Source: Paraburkholderia ginsengisoli NBRC 100965
Lineage (GTDB): Bacteria > Pseudomonadota > Gammaproteobacteria > Burkholderiales > Burkholderiaceae
Direction of reading: 5' to 3'
Length of the DNA stretch: 64,000 nt
NCBI RefSeq assembly: GCF_000739735.1
Contig: NZ_BBJF01000009.1
Span: 186,001 to 250,000, forward strand
Shown: positions 1 through 9,130 of the stretch, piece by piece
Numbering within the stretch: position 1 is the first letter of the stretch
Layout: every line of letters starts with the position of its first letter
Notes under the pieces: model-generated
What the model was told of the DNA's origin: nothing
Database searches by the model: none
The model's input: only the letters and a program-made list of their open reading frames with translations
Position numbers and translations under genes: made by a program

Positions 1-323
1 TGTTCATCGGCGAACCGGAACACCGCATCGCGCGCGAGGAAATTTTCGGCCCGCTCGCCGTCGTGCTGCGCGCGGACGACTACGAGCACGCGCTGCATCT
101 GGCCAACGACACCGCCTACGGCCTATGCGCCGGCATCTGCACGCGCTCGCTCGAACGCGCGCGGCATTTCCGCCGCCATGTGCAGAGCGGTCTCGTCACG
201 ATCAATCTGCCGACCACCGCCGTCGAGCACCACGCGCCCGGCGGCGGTCGCAAAGCGTCCGCCTATGGCGCGACCGACGCAGCGTTCTGGACGGCCGTGA
301 AAACGGCCTACGTGGCGGGCTGA
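1..323 (+). CDS. Aldehyde dehydrogenase, C-terminal part (5' end cut by window)
   Basis: The reading frame is open from base 3 to a stop at 321-323, so only about 106 C-terminal residues are visible. They contain the conserved EEIFGP motif and a tail with NLPT, GGRKASAYG and VKTAY. From family knowledge this tail resembles alpha-ketoglutaric semialdehyde (2,5-dioxopentanoate) dehydrogenases, the last step of non-phosphorylative L-arabinose breakdown. The araFGH importer directly downstream on the same strand fits that role. The catalytic Cys and Glu lie outside the window, so the ALDH family is certain but the substrate is inferred. Confidence 0.85.
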   Translation, partial: FIGEPEHRIAREEIFGPLAVVLRADDYEHALHLANDTAYGLCAGICTRSLERARHFRRHVQSGLVTINLPTTAVEHHAPGGGRKASAYGATDAAFWTAVKTAYVAG

Positions 324-491
324 TCGCGATGCGTGTCACGCGTCGCTTCGCTCACCGCGCCGTTTGTCGCGCAGCGGCATTTCGATGCGTCGCGCATCCC
401 ACGCTTCATTTGCGCCCCGGCTGATGCCGCGGCGCATGCCCCTGCTGCAAACCAACGAAATCAATGCAGCTTTCAACCTCAGGAGACAGGC

Positions 492-1496
492 ATGACCAGC
501 AAGCTTCGCCGTTTGACCCTCACCGCGATGGCCGCCGCCGCCCTCGCCGCACCGTTCGCCATGCAACTTTCCGCGCACGCGGATCAGCCGCTCAAGGTCG
601 GCTTCCTCGTGAAAATGCCGGAACAGGCGTGGTTCATCAACGAACAGAAAGCTGCAACCGCGCTCGGCCAGAAGGACGGCTTCTCGGTCGTCAACATCGG
701 CACGCCGGACGGCGAAAAGGTGCTGGCCGCGATCGACAACCTCGGCGCGCAAGGCGCGAAGGGCTTCGTGATCTGCGCGCCCGACGTGCGTCTCGGACCG
801 GCGATTCAGGCGCGCGCGAAGCGCTACAACATGAAGTTCGTCACCGTCGACGATCAACTGGTCGACTCCACCGGCAAGCCGCTCGCGAACGTGCCGCACC
901 TGGGCATGTCGGCGTTCAAGATCGGCAATCAGGTTGGTACAGCAATCTCCGAGGAAATGAAACGCCGCGGCTGGAAGCCGGAAGAAGTCGGCGCGCTGCG
1001 CATCACGAACTACGAACTGCCGACCGCGAAACTGCGCACCGATGGCGCGACGCAATCGCTGCTGGCCGGCGGCTTCAAGAAGGAAAACATCTTCGACGCG
1101 CCGCAGAAGACGACCGATGACGAAGGCGGCTTCAACGCGTCGTCGCCGGTGCTCGCGAAGCATCCGAACATCAAGAAGTGGGTGATCTTCGCGCTCAACG
1201 AAGAAAGCGTGCTGGGCGGCGTGCGCGCGACCGAGCAGTTGCATATTCCGGCGGCGGACGTGATCGGTGTCGGCATCAACGGTGCGGGCGAAGCCTTCGC
1301 CGAATTCCAGAAGAAGGAGCCGACCGGCTTCTACGGCACGATCGCCGTGAGCTCGACCAACCACGGCAAGGACAGCACGGAAAACCTCGTCGAGTGGATC
1401 AAGGACGGTAAGCAGCCGCCGGCCGACACGCAGACCACCGGCAAGCTGATGGTGCGCAGCAACTGGCAGGACGTGCGTAAGGACCTCGGCATCTAA
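492..1496 (+). CDS. araF: L-arabinose-binding periplasmic protein AraF
   Basis: 334 residues. The N-terminus is a Sec signal peptide (basic MTSKLRR, Ala-rich core, cleavage near AHA-DQ). The mature part starts LKVGFLVKMPEQAWF and contains DGEKVLAAID, GAKGFVICAPD, TVDDQ and VLGGVRATE, matching enteric AraF throughout. It captures L-arabinose in the periplasm and delivers it to AraGH. ATG 492 is chosen over upstream in-frame codons because it is preceded by the ribosome site AGGAG at about 480 and gives an intact signal peptide. The gene heads araFGH, 120 bp before araG. Confidence 0.96.
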   Translation: MTSKLRRLTLTAMAAAALAAPFAMQLSAHADQPLKVGFLVKMPEQAWFINEQKAATALGQKDGFSVVNIGTPDGEKVLAAIDNLGAQGAKGFVICAPDVRLGPAIQARAKRYNMKFVTVDDQLVDSTGKPLANVPHLGMSAFKIGNQVGTAISEEMKRRGWKPEEVGALRITNYELPTAKLRTDGATQSLLAGGFKKENIFDAPQKTTDDEGGFNASSPVLAKHPNIKKWVIFALNEESVLGGVRATEQLHIPAADVIGVGINGAGEAFAEFQKKEPTGFYGTIAVSSTNHGKDSTENLVEWIKDGKQPPADTQTTGKLMVRSNWQDVRKDLGI

Positions 1497-1616
1497 GCGG
1501 CGAAGCGCTCCGAGATTCGAGGCCGCACGTTTTGCGGGCCGCGTCGCGCTCGCGCGCGGGCGGCCCGCGAAGCTGCCCGCACAGCAGTCGTTCACCCGCT
1601 TGATTGAGGTTTTCCC

Positions 1617-3173
1617 ATGACGTCTTTATCGCCTTTGTCCACCGAGCCGCCGAGCGAAACAGCGGCGCCCTCGCCCGCCTTCGCCGACGTTGCGCCCTAT
1701 CTGCAACTCGACGGCATCACCGTGCGCTTTCCCGGCGTACTCGCGCTCGATCAGGTATCGCTCGAAGTGCGGCGCGGTGAAGTACACGGGCTGATGGGCG
1801 AAAACGGCGCCGGCAAATCGACGCTGCTCAAGGTGCTATCCGGCGTGAATCAGCCGGCGGCCGGTACGCTGTCGCTCGACGGCGTCGTGCAGCATTTCAC
1901 CACGACGAAGGCGGCCATCGCGGCGGGCGTCGCGATCATCTATCAGGAACTGCATCTGGTGCCGGAGCTGACCGTCGCGGAAAACCTGATGCTCGGCGCG
2001 CTCCCCAATCGCTTCGGCATACTGGACGAAAAGGCGCTGGTCGCCCGCGCGCTGCGTGAACTGGAGCGGCTCGGCGAAAAGATCGATCCGCAGCAGCAGG
2101 TGAAGAATCTGTCGATCGGCCAGCGGCAAATGATCGAAATCGGCAAGGCGTTGATGCGCGACGCGCGCGTGATTGCGTTCGATGAGCCGACCAGTTCGTT
2201 GTCGTCGCGCGAGACCACGCAACTGTTTCGCATCATCCGCGCGCTCCGGGCCGAAGGCCGCGCGATCATCTACGTCACGCATCGGATGGACGAGGTGTAC
2301 GAGCTGTGCGATCGCGTCACGGTGTTCCGTGACGGCCGCCGCATCGATACGTTCGAAGCCGGCGCGGGGCTCGATCGCGATCGTCTGATCAGCTGCATGG
2401 TGGGCCGTTCGATTGCCGACGTGTACGGCTATCGCTCGCGCGAACTCGGCGACGTGCAACTGCAAGTCAAGGATCTGATGGGACGCGGCCTGCGCGAACC
2501 GGCTTCGTTCGCGGCGCGCAAGGGCGAGATCGTCGGTTTCTTCGGACTCGTCGGCGCGGGCCGTTCCGAGTTGATGAAGCTGATCTACGGCGCGGTCAAA
2601 CCGGCCGCGGGCGAGATCACGCTCAAGGGCAAGCAGGTGCGCTTCGCCACGCCGCGCGACGCGGTGCGCGCGGGCATCGCGCTGTGTCCGGAAGATCGCA
2701 AGCAGGAAGGCATCGTGTCGATCGCGTCGGTGTCGGACAACCTCAACATCAGTTGCCGCCGTCACTTCAGCCGCTTCAACGTGCTCAACGGCCGCAAGGA
2801 AGCGCAGACCGCGAAAGAGTTCATCGGCAAGCTCGCGATCAAGACGCGCAACGGCGAAACGCCGATCGGCACGCTGTCCGGCGGCAATCAGCAGAAGGTG
2901 ATCCTGTCGCGCTGGCTCGCCGAAGACATCGACGTGTTCCTGATGGACGAGCCCACGCGCGGCATCGACGTCGGCGCGCGCAGCGAAATTTACGGACTGT
3001 TGTATGGGCTCGCCGAAGCGGGCCGCACGGTCATCGTCGTGTCGAGCGACCTGGCCGAGGTGATCGGCGTCGCGGATCGCGTGATCGTGATGAAGGAAGG
3101 CTGCATCGTCGGCGATCTGCCGAAGGCGCAGGCCACGCCCGACGCGTTGATCAAGCTCGCGCTGCCGCGCTGA
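1617..3173 (+). CDS. araG: L-arabinose ABC transporter, ATP-binding protein AraG
   Basis: 518 residues with two tandem ABC domains, the arrangement of sugar importers of the AraG/RbsA/MglA type. The first domain has Walker A GENGAGKST at about residues 61-69, signature LSIGQRQ and Walker B VIAFDEP. The second has the degenerate P-loop GLVGAGRSE typical of the family, signature LSGGNQQK and Walker B VFLMDEP. It energises arabinose import on the cytoplasmic face of AraH. The ATG is preceded by GAGG at 1606-1609. It sits between araF and araH on the same strand, which identifies the substrate better than the sequence alone. Confidence 0.95.
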   Translation: MTSLSPLSTEPPSETAAPSPAFADVAPYLQLDGITVRFPGVLALDQVSLEVRRGEVHGLMGENGAGKSTLLKVLSGVNQPAAGTLSLDGVVQHFTTTKAAIAAGVAIIYQELHLVPELTVAENLMLGALPNRFGILDEKALVARALRELERLGEKIDPQQQVKNLSIGQRQMIEIGKALMRDARVIAFDEPTSSLSSRETTQLFRIIRALRAEGRAIIYVTHRMDEVYELCDRVTVFRDGRRIDTFEAGAGLDRDRLISCMVGRSIADVYGYRSRELGDVQLQVKDLMGRGLREPASFAARKGEIVGFFGLVGAGRSELMKLIYGAVKPAAGEITLKGKQVRFATPRDAVRAGIALCPEDRKQEGIVSIASVSDNLNISCRRHFSRFNVLNGRKEAQTAKEFIGKLAIKTRNGETPIGTLSGGNQQKVILSRWLAEDIDVFLMDEPTRGIDVGARSEIYGLLYGLAEAGRTVIVVSSDLAEVIGVADRVIVMKEGCIVGDLPKAQATPDALIKLALPR

Positions 3174-3272
3174 ACCGCAACCTGAGCCGCGGCTGAAGGG
3201 CCCCGCTCCACCCGGCTCGACCCGAACCCGAACAAGCCACTGAATCGCGCTTACTGAAACGGAACACACATC

Positions 3273-4277
3273 ATGCAGACACCCTCCACCGACTCCCCGA
3301 CCCCAGCCGTCGCCTCCGCAGGCTTGAGTGCGCGCGCCGCGCGCACCTGGGACCTGATCAACAAGTCCGGCATCGTGATGGTGTTCATCATCCTGTTCGC
3401 GGTGCTGTCGTTCACCGTGCCCGACTTTCTGAGCTCGCGCAATATCCAGGGCTTGCTGCTCTCGGTCACGCTGATCGGCTCCATCTCCGTCACGATGATG
3501 TTCGTGCTCGCGCTCGGCGAGGTGGATCTGTCGGTGGCGTCGATCGTCGCGTTTGCCGGCGTGGCGGCGTCCACGGTGATCACCGCGACGCATAGCGTGC
3601 TGCTCGGCGTCGCGGTCGGCGTGCTTGCGGGCGGCGCGGTCGGGCTCGTCAATGGCGTGCTGGTCGCGCGTTACAAGATCAACTCGCTGATCGTCACGCT
3701 CGCGATGATGGAGGTCGTGCGCGGTCTCGCGTTCATCACGTCGAACGGCGACGCGGTGATGATTTCCGAAGAGCGTTTCTTCGACCTCGGCGGCGGTTCG
3801 TTCCTCGGCATTTCGTTTCCGATCTGGAGCAACATCGTCGGTTTCGTGCTGTTCGGTTTCCTGCTGAAAAAGACCGTGTTCGGCAAGAACGTGCTGGCCG
3901 TCGGCGGCAATAGCGAGGCCGCCTTGCTGGCGGGCTTGCCGGTGACGCGCATCAAGATCACGGTGTTCGTGCTGCAAGGCCTCGTGACCGGCTTCGCGGG
4001 CGTGATGCTCGCGTCGCGCATGAGTCTCGGCGACCCGAAGACCTCGGTGGGGCTCGAACTCGGCGTGATCTCGGCTTGCGTGCTCGGCGGCGTTTCGCTG
4101 ACGGGCGGCGTCGCGACGATTTCCGGCGTGCTGGTCGGCGTGCTCATCATGGGCTCCGTGCAGGACGCGATGAGCCTGCTGAACGTGCCGACCTTCTACC
4201 AGTACCTGATTCGCGGCGGGATTCTGCTGCTGGCGGTGCTGTTCGATCAGTTCCGTCGCAGTAAGCGCGTGCATTGA
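3273..4277 (+). CDS. araH: L-arabinose ABC transporter, permease AraH
   Basis: 334 residues with many hydrophobic segments (for example IVMVFIILFAVLSF near residue 35 and the C-terminal GGILLLAVLFDQFR). It contains the family motif GEVDLSVASIVAFAG and a glycine-rich region near SACVLGGVSLTGG. This is the BPD_transp_2 type integral membrane subunit that forms the arabinose channel with AraG. The gap to araG is 99 bp and a strong terminator follows about 70 bp after the stop. Last gene of the araFGH transcription unit. Confidence 0.95.
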   Translation: MQTPSTDSPTPAVASAGLSARAARTWDLINKSGIVMVFIILFAVLSFTVPDFLSSRNIQGLLLSVTLIGSISVTMMFVLALGEVDLSVASIVAFAGVAASTVITATHSVLLGVAVGVLAGGAVGLVNGVLVARYKINSLIVTLAMMEVVRGLAFITSNGDAVMISEERFFDLGGGSFLGISFPIWSNIVGFVLFGFLLKKTVFGKNVLAVGGNSEAALLAGLPVTRIKITVFVLQGLVTGFAGVMLASRMSLGDPKTSVGLELGVISACVLGGVSLTGGVATISGVLVGVLIMGSVQDAMSLLNVPTFYQYLIRGGILLLAVLFDQFRRSKRVH

Positions 4278-4347
4278 GGTTGTCCGAAGCCGCTGCCGCC
4301 GCTTCGATTTGAGAGTTTTTCCCTGCGCTTTGCGAGAAGGCGTACGT

Positions 4348-4382
4348 GCCGATGCGGATCGATAATCCGCATCGGCTTTTTT
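4348..4382 (+). terminator. Rho-independent terminator of araFGH
   Basis: A perfect 12-bp stem (4348-4359 with 4365-4376, starting GCCGATGCGGAT) with loop CGATA is followed by six T residues. It ends the plus-strand ara operon. Confidence 0.92.
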
Positions 4383-4430
4383 CTGGGCGCTTCGAAAGCA
4401 GAACAGCCCCGCGATAATGTTTGGGCAATA

Positions 4431-4464
4431 AAAAAGCTGGGCATGCGATGCCCAGCCGATTTTT
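4431..4464 (-). terminator. Rho-independent terminator of the small secreted protein gene
   Basis: A 9-bp perfect stem GCTGGGCAT/ATGCCCAGC (4436-4444 with 4448-4456) has an A run at 4430-4435, which reads as a T tract on the minus strand. A T5 run at 4460-4464 makes it possibly bidirectional. It lies about 105 bp beyond the stop of the minus-strand gene at 4570. Together with the ara terminator it accounts for most of the 4278-4569 gap. Confidence 0.85.
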
Positions 4465-4569
4465 AACTCACAGACTCACACCCTCCAGCTTTTTAATTGC
4501 TCGAGGCTTATTGTGCGCATAAATACGCGAGCCGGATTTCGGCTTTTAGCCGGAATCGCGGCGTTCGGA

Positions 4570-4908
4570 TTATTGCTTGATAAAGCGGTCGTTCGCCCAA
4601 AGGCCCTGCGTATCGCTGTTGCCGGAATTCACGAATTCGACGTCGTGTCCGACTACGCGCACGACCCGGAAATTCGAGTTTTGCGGCGTCGACACGCACT
4701 GATATCCGGAGAAGAATTCCTGCATCTGCTGCTGTTCACCGGCTTGCGCGTGCTGGTCGGCGGCGTCGAGTTTATCTTTCGACAGACAGCCATACGCATT
4801 GGCCTTGAACTGGATGGTTTGCTGCGGCTTGATCACGACGTCTTGCGCCTGAACATTTGCGGCAGCCAAACCCGCAATGGCGAAAAAAGCGGCGAATCGC
4901 ATTTTCAT
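4570..4908 (-). CDS. Small secreted protein, unknown function
   Basis: 112 residues. The first 21 form a Sec signal peptide ending in the cleavage motif VQA-QD. The mature part is about 90 residues, hydrophilic and Gln-rich, with exactly two cysteines (about 41 and 71) that could form one disulfide. A strong ribosome site GGAGG (4914-4918 on the opposite strand) and a downstream terminator support it as a real single-gene unit. No known domain was recognised. It is presumed periplasmic; no function is proposed. Confidence 0.8.
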   Translation of the reverse strand: MKMRFAAFFAIAGLAAANVQAQDVVIKPQQTIQFKANAYGCLSKDKLDAADQHAQAGEQQQMQEFFSGYQCVSTPQNSNFRVVRVVGHDVEFVNSGNSDTQGLWANDRFIKQ

Positions 4909-5351
4909 ATTTTCCTCCGGTGCGGGTTGATACTCAGGTTAGCTATGTATTTAACTTTAACGTTGAACCCGCATCTTGCACTTTAGGAGAATGCAAGAGA
5001 ACGACAAGCACATCTTGTGTGCGGTCGCAACAGTGGCGAATTGTCGCACCTGCGGCGCGGGTTGCTTAAACCTTGAGCAGCGGTTTAAACCGCTGGCATT
5101 GAAATGGATAAATAAAAACCGGCTCCGTCGTTGCGCTTTAACCAGTCAAGCTTTGCGGCCTGTACTGGTGTAAACGCGAAGTGGCAATTAAGCGGTCTAA
5201 TACAATGAAATATGCCGGTTTGTGCGCCGCACACAAAGTCGGTCCGGCGGTTCAATCAGAAATGCGAAATAACGGTTCACATGCAGAAGATAAACAGTGC
5301 CAGGTAAGTTATCGGCGCCGCGAGGCAACGACCTGGTGGCGACCGCACACG
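4909..5351. other. Gene-free interval between the secreted protein and speG
   Basis: 443 bp with no credible coding frame on either strand. It is less GC-rich than its surroundings. It presumably holds the promoter of the minus-strand secreted protein (4908) and the 3' end of the speG transcript. Its one clear structural feature is the 18-bp palindrome at 5078-5095. Confidence 0.6.
5078..5095. repeat. Perfect 18-bp palindrome
   Basis: CAGCGGTTTAAACCGCTG is perfectly self-complementary with no spacer. It lies about 170 bp upstream of the start of the minus-strand secreted protein gene. It has no T tract, so it is more likely a binding site for a dimeric protein than a terminator; that role is inferred. 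Confidence 0.6.
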
Positions 5352-5894
5352 TCAGTCGGTGTGCTTGCCGGACCTGAAGAACTCCGACTGGAACATGCAC
5401 ATGCGCAACGCATTGTGATAGCGGCCATTGCCGAAGAATTCCTCGATCAGTTCCGCCTCGTGCCGGAAGCCGCATTTCTCGTAGACGTGAATCGCGGCGG
5501 TATTCGACTTGTCGACGATCAGATAAATCTTGCGCAGGTTCAGCACCGAAAACGCGTAGTCGATCGCCAGCTGGGTCGCGACGGTTGCGTAGCCGCGGCC
5601 CTGCGCGTGCGGCGCGATGATGATCTGGAACTCGCCGCGTCGATGGATATAGTCCAGCTCGATCAATTCGACCACGCCGACGGTTTGCCCGGCGTTGTCC
5701 ATCGCGACGAAGCGCCGTTCGCGCAGATCGTGCACGTGCTGGTCGTAGAGCTGGGTCAGTTCCGAGAAGGTTTCATACGGCTCCTCGAACCAGTAGCGCA
5801 TGATCTTGGCATTGTTGTTCACTTCATGGACGAAGCGCAGGTCGGTCCGTTCAAGCGGGCGCAACGTAAGTTCGCTGCTGCGTTCGATTGTCAT
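5352..5894 (-). CDS. speG: Spermidine N1-acetyltransferase SpeG
   Basis: 180 residues, GNAT fold. The segments LRPLERTDLRFVHEVNNNA, RYWFEEPYE, HRRGEFQIII, the acetyl-CoA loop APHAQGRGYA and LRKIYLIVDKSNTAAIHVYEKCGF match enteric SpeG nearly position for position. It transfers acetyl from acetyl-CoA to spermidine or spermine, lowering polyamine toxicity. ATG 5894 is chosen because it is preceded by AGGGG and begins the family N-terminus. An upstream extension of the frame is Arg/Pro-rich and not conserved. No partner gene adjoins it. Confidence 0.94.
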   Translation of the reverse strand: MTIERSSELTLRPLERTDLRFVHEVNNNAKIMRYWFEEPYETFSELTQLYDQHVHDLRERRFVAMDNAGQTVGVVELIELDYIHRRGEFQIIIAPHAQGRGYATVATQLAIDYAFSVLNLRKIYLIVDKSNTAAIHVYEKCGFRHEAELIEEFFGNGRYHNALRMCMFQSEFFRSGKHTD

Positions 5895-6178
5895 TGAATT
5901 CCCCTCGACACCATGGTTTGAATGTACGCGCCCGGTTCGGCGCGCGAGCGCGTTCCGGTTAGTCTTGGCGCGGGGGGCGGAGTTCTTGCCCTGTCTTGAT
6001 CGACGCGGTGCGCGTTTGCCGAACGCGCGCAGAACGCTGACAAACAGGCATAGCGGCAGGCCGGGCGGCGAGGGCGGCGGCATCGTCTCGCCAAACGCTA
6101 GTCGGCGTCGGTTTACGCGCCGGCGCGGCACGTACGGTGCTCTACAATGAAACCATGCTCCTGCGATCGGAGGCCACC

Positions 6179-6358
6179 GTGATCGAGCACTTGATATTGG
6201 GCGTTTTTCTGGTGATTCCGCTGCTCATCGTCGCATTTCTTTTCTCGGACGAATTGTGGCAGGAACATCGCCATCTCCATGACCTGCGGCCTGTACGTCT
6301 GAGACAACGACGGATCGACTGGCGTCATCCGCTGCGCCGCCATCGGGATCGTCTCTAA
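6179..6358 (+). CDS. Small single-pass membrane protein, unknown function
   Basis: 59 residues from a GTG start with a textbook ribosome site GGAGG at 6169-6173 (5-nt spacing). An upstream in-frame ATG at 6155 lacks such a site. One hydrophobic helix at about residues 5-21 (LILGVFLVIPLLIVAFLF) is followed by a strongly basic, Arg/His-rich cytoplasmic tail. It matches no domain I know. The ribosome site and helix-plus-basic-tail layout argue for a real gene. Confidence 0.6.
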   Translation: MIEHLILGVFLVIPLLIVAFLFSDELWQEHRHLHDLRPVRLRQRRIDWRHPLRRHRDRL

Positions 6359-6446
6359 CGCCCGCGCCAGCGGTTGCCGAAGCGCATTCGCATGCCGTGT
6401 GCGCCGTCGCGCCAGGCAGGCTGCGCCGCGCGGCCCGACCGCCAAG

Positions 6447-6475
6447 AAAAAAAGCCTGCCGTTGCCGGCAGGCTT
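6447..6475 (-). terminator. Rho-independent terminator, minus strand
   Basis: The stem AAGCCTGCCG/CGGCAGGCTT (6452-6461 with 6466-6475) has an A run at 6447-6453 that becomes a T tract on the minus strand. It lies about 135 bp downstream of the HIT protein gene and is its likely terminator. Confidence 0.85.
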
Positions 6476-6610
6476 AAAAAGAGATCCACACTCAATGCCT
6501 TGAGGCTACAAGGCAGCTCACAGTCTAGTCGCGTCGCGCGCGCTACTGATTTCAAAGGCTTTTACAGATGTTACGGCGCGTGACTACGCCCGCGCCCTGC
6601 GCACCCCTCG

Positions 6611-7036
6611 TCAGTCGGCGCGCCAGTGCGCGCGAATCCGTGTGGCGAGCGCTTCGAGCGTGTCGGTATCGGCGACGTCGCGCGCGTGAAGGTTCAGCGG
6701 CTGGCCGTCCCAGCGCGGGATCACGTGAAAATGCACATGCCGCACGGTCTGTCCCGCAGCCGCGCCGTTGAATTGACCGATGAACACGCCGTCCGGCCGC
6801 AAGGCCGCGCGCACCGCGATCGCGAGCTTCTGCGTCATCCGCATGCACGCCACCAGCGACGCATCCGACAACTCGAAAATCTCGGCCACCGGCTCTTTCG
6901 GCACGATCAGCAGGTGGCCGTCAGCCTGCGGCATCAGGTCCATGAAGGCGAGCGCGGCTTTGTTTTCGGCCACTTTGATGCAGGGCAGCTCGCCCCGCAA
7001 AATCCTCGCGAAGGGATTGCTGTCGTCATAGTTCAT
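6611..7036 (-). CDS. HIT-family nucleotide-binding hydrolase
   Basis: 141 residues. The histidine triad is visible as VRHVHFHVIPRW near residue 100, preceded by IGQFNGAAAGQTV. Early residues include the HIT-typical CIKVAENKAALAFMDLMPQADGH. HIT proteins hydrolyse nucleotide phosphoramidates or dinucleoside polyphosphates in the cytoplasm; which substrate applies here cannot be told. ATG 7036 is preceded by AGGAAG. It lies 71 bp downstream of the AraC-type regulator on the same strand, so co-transcription is possible but no functional link is evident. Confidence 0.9.
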   Translation of the reverse strand: MNYDDSNPFARILRGELPCIKVAENKAALAFMDLMPQADGHLLIVPKEPVAEIFELSDASLVACMRMTQKLAIAVRAALRPDGVFIGQFNGAAAGQTVRHVHFHVIPRWDGQPLNLHARDVADTDTLEALATRIRAHWRAD

Positions 7037-7107
7037 CGCGCTTCCTTTCCTGGTTGCAAGTTCGGATCGAGGTGAGGCTGTGTTCTCGAGATTGTCCACT
7101 ACATCCG

Positions 7108-8043
7108 TTACAACGCGCGCGCCGCGCGTCGGATTGCCTGCGGCGGCTGGCCGTAGGCGCGCAGAAATGCGCGCCGCATCCGCTCGGTGTCGATAAAACC
7201 GGTATCGGCCGCGACCGCTTCCATCGAATGACGGCCCGCTTCGAGCATCGCGCGCGCGGCTTCGACGCGCAATGCCTCGATCGCCTTGGCCGGCGACTGC
7301 CGGGTCTCGTCGCGAAACGCACGGCTGAATTGGCGCGGACTCAGATGCGCGATGTCGGCGAGTTGTTCGACCGTCAATGGCTCGTGCAGATGGCTTTTCG
7401 CATACGAGAGCGCGTTCTGGATGCGGTCCGATTTCGGCTCCAGGTCGAGCATGGCCGAGAATTGTGACTGGCCGCCAGTGCGCCGGTGATATACGACGAG
7501 TTTCTTCGCGATCGCCCGCGACACGTCCACGCCGAGATCGCTTTCGACCAGCGCGAGACACAGGTCGATGCACGCGGTCATGCCAGCCGACGTCCATACC
7601 GAACCGTCGACGATAAAAATGCGGTCGTCGTCGACCCGCGTGTCCGGAAAGCGCTGTTGTAGCGCGCGCGCGTGAAACCAGTGGGTGGTCGCGTGGCGGC
7701 CGTCGAGAATGCCGGCTTCAGCCAGCGCGAACGCGCCGGTGCAGATGCTGGCGGTGCGCCGCGACGCGGCGAGTGCGTCATTCAGAAATGCCAGCATGCC
7801 CGGCGACGACGGCGCGATCTGCATCGCCCCGGTGACGACCACGGTGTCATACGCCGGATCGCCGAACGGCCGCGTGGCGATTTCCACGCCGGACGAACTG
7901 CGCACCATGCCGCCGTGTTCGGAAATCACCTCGACCTCGTACTCCGGCTGGCCGGCCTCCAGGTTCGCCAGTTCGAACACCGAGACCGCGACCATATCGA
8001 GGATCTGAAAGCCGGGAAACACCACCACGCCGATCTGCTTCAT
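7108..8043 (-). CDS. GlxA/FtrA-type transcriptional regulator (DJ-1-like domain + AraC HTH)
   Basis: 311 residues. Residues 1-165 form a DJ-1/PfpI-like domain (IGVVVFPGFQILDMV, with the nucleophile-elbow segment SICTGAFALAEAGIL). Residues about 205-305 form an AraC double helix-turn-helix (LTVEQLADIAHLSPRQFSRAFRDE, AADTGFIDTERMRRAF). Such regulators usually activate neighbouring catabolic or stress genes on sensing a small molecule. It is divergent from the SDR gene at 8223 with 179 bp between starts, which suggests the SDR gene as its target (inference). Confidence 0.92.
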   Translation of the reverse strand: MKQIGVVVFPGFQILDMVAVSVFELANLEAGQPEYEVEVISEHGGMVRSSSGVEIATRPFGDPAYDTVVVTGAMQIAPSSPGMLAFLNDALAASRRTASICTGAFALAEAGILDGRHATTHWFHARALQQRFPDTRVDDDRIFIVDGSVWTSAGMTACIDLCLALVESDLGVDVSRAIAKKLVVYHRRTGGQSQFSAMLDLEPKSDRIQNALSYAKSHLHEPLTVEQLADIAHLSPRQFSRAFRDETRQSPAKAIEALRVEAARAMLEAGRHSMEAVAADTGFIDTERMRRAFLRAYGQPPQAIRRAARAL

Positions 8044-8222
8044 CGCGATGTCCTGAAACGAGGTAAATACGACATTTGAGTCAAAAGCCTACGCGCCTAG
8101 ACTTGTCTCGTCAACAGCGCCACACCGAGCCGAAAACGACGCGGCGGCGCGGTTTTACGGCGTATCTCATCAATCGGACAGGGCAGGGGCGCGATGCGCC
8201 AAGCCCGTAAGGAGCGCTTCAA

Positions 8223-9044
8223 ATGGCAACGCGAGCAGGCAATGAAAGCAAAGGGACCGCCCTGGTGACGGGCGCGTCGTCGGGGATCGGCGCGGTGTAC
8301 GCGGACCGCCTCGCGCGGCGCGGCTACGATCTGATTCTGGTCGCACGCGACGGTCAGCGGCTCCAGGGTCTCGCTGAGCGGCTGACGCGGGAAACCGGAC
8401 GCCATGTCGATACCGTCAGCGCGGATCTGACCGTGAAGGCCGACGTGCGCCGCATCGAGGAACGGCTGCGCGCGGATCGCGCGATCACGATGCTGGTCAA
8501 CAATGCGGGCGTCGGCGCGACGGCCTCGCTGATCGACTCGGATGTCGACGAACTCGAAAAGATGATCGACCTGAACGTGACCGCGCTCACGCGTTTGACG
8601 GCGGCGGCGGTGCCGGGCTTCGTCGAACGGGGAAATGGCGTCGTGATCAATATTTCGTCGATCGTGGCACTGTCGCCGGAACTGCTGAACGGGACGTACA
8701 GCGGCACCAAGGCGTACGTGCTGAACCTGACGCAATCGCTGCATCACGAAGTGGGCGACAAGGGCGTGCAGTTGCAGGCGGTATTGCCGGGCGCCACCAG
8801 CACGGCTTTCTGGGACCGTGCGGGGCTGGCCGTCGAACATCTGCCCGCGCAGATCGTGATGACCGCCGACGACATGGTGGACGCCGCGCTCGCCGGTCTG
8901 GACCAAGGCGAACTGGTGACGATCCCGTCGCTGCCGGACGCGGCCGATTGGGACCGTCTGAACAGCGCGCGCCAGCACTTGCAGCCGAATCTGTCGCACA
9001 AGGTGCCGGCCGAGCGTTATCGCCGCGCCAAGATCGCCGCCTGA
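8223..9044 (+). CDS. Short-chain dehydrogenase/reductase
   Basis: 273 residues with a Rossmann fold. Cofactor motif TGASSGIG is near residues 17-24, VNNAG near 98, catalytic Ser in NISSIVAL, and catalytic YSGTK (YxxxK). The ARDGQR segment after beta-2 suggests NADP(H) preference. Ribosome site AAGGAG at 8210-8215. It is divergent from the DJ-1/AraC regulator, whose likely target it is. The alcohol or ketone substrate cannot be read from the sequence. Confidence 0.92.
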   Translation: MATRAGNESKGTALVTGASSGIGAVYADRLARRGYDLILVARDGQRLQGLAERLTRETGRHVDTVSADLTVKADVRRIEERLRADRAITMLVNNAGVGATASLIDSDVDELEKMIDLNVTALTRLTAAAVPGFVERGNGVVINISSIVALSPELLNGTYSGTKAYVLNLTQSLHHEVGDKGVQLQAVLPGATSTAFWDRAGLAVEHLPAQIVMTADDMVDAALAGLDQGELVTIPSLPDAADWDRLNSARQHLQPNLSHKVPAERYRRAKIAA

Positions 9045-9130
9045 CGGCGCCGGTCGGCGCTAGCGCGAGAACTGGAGCTAGCGGCCGTCGCACAACAGAC
9101 ACGGACTGACGCACGGACGCCCGGCGCGCC

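Noticed and set aside
336..1595. 419-codon minus-strand frame opposite araF
   Set aside because: Same codon-shadow effect; the AraF reading is complete with signal peptide and ribosome site.
1836..4274. 812-codon minus-strand frame opposite araG-araH
   Set aside because: Shadow of the GC-rich coding frames; low-complexity Arg/His/Ala translation and no ribosome site.
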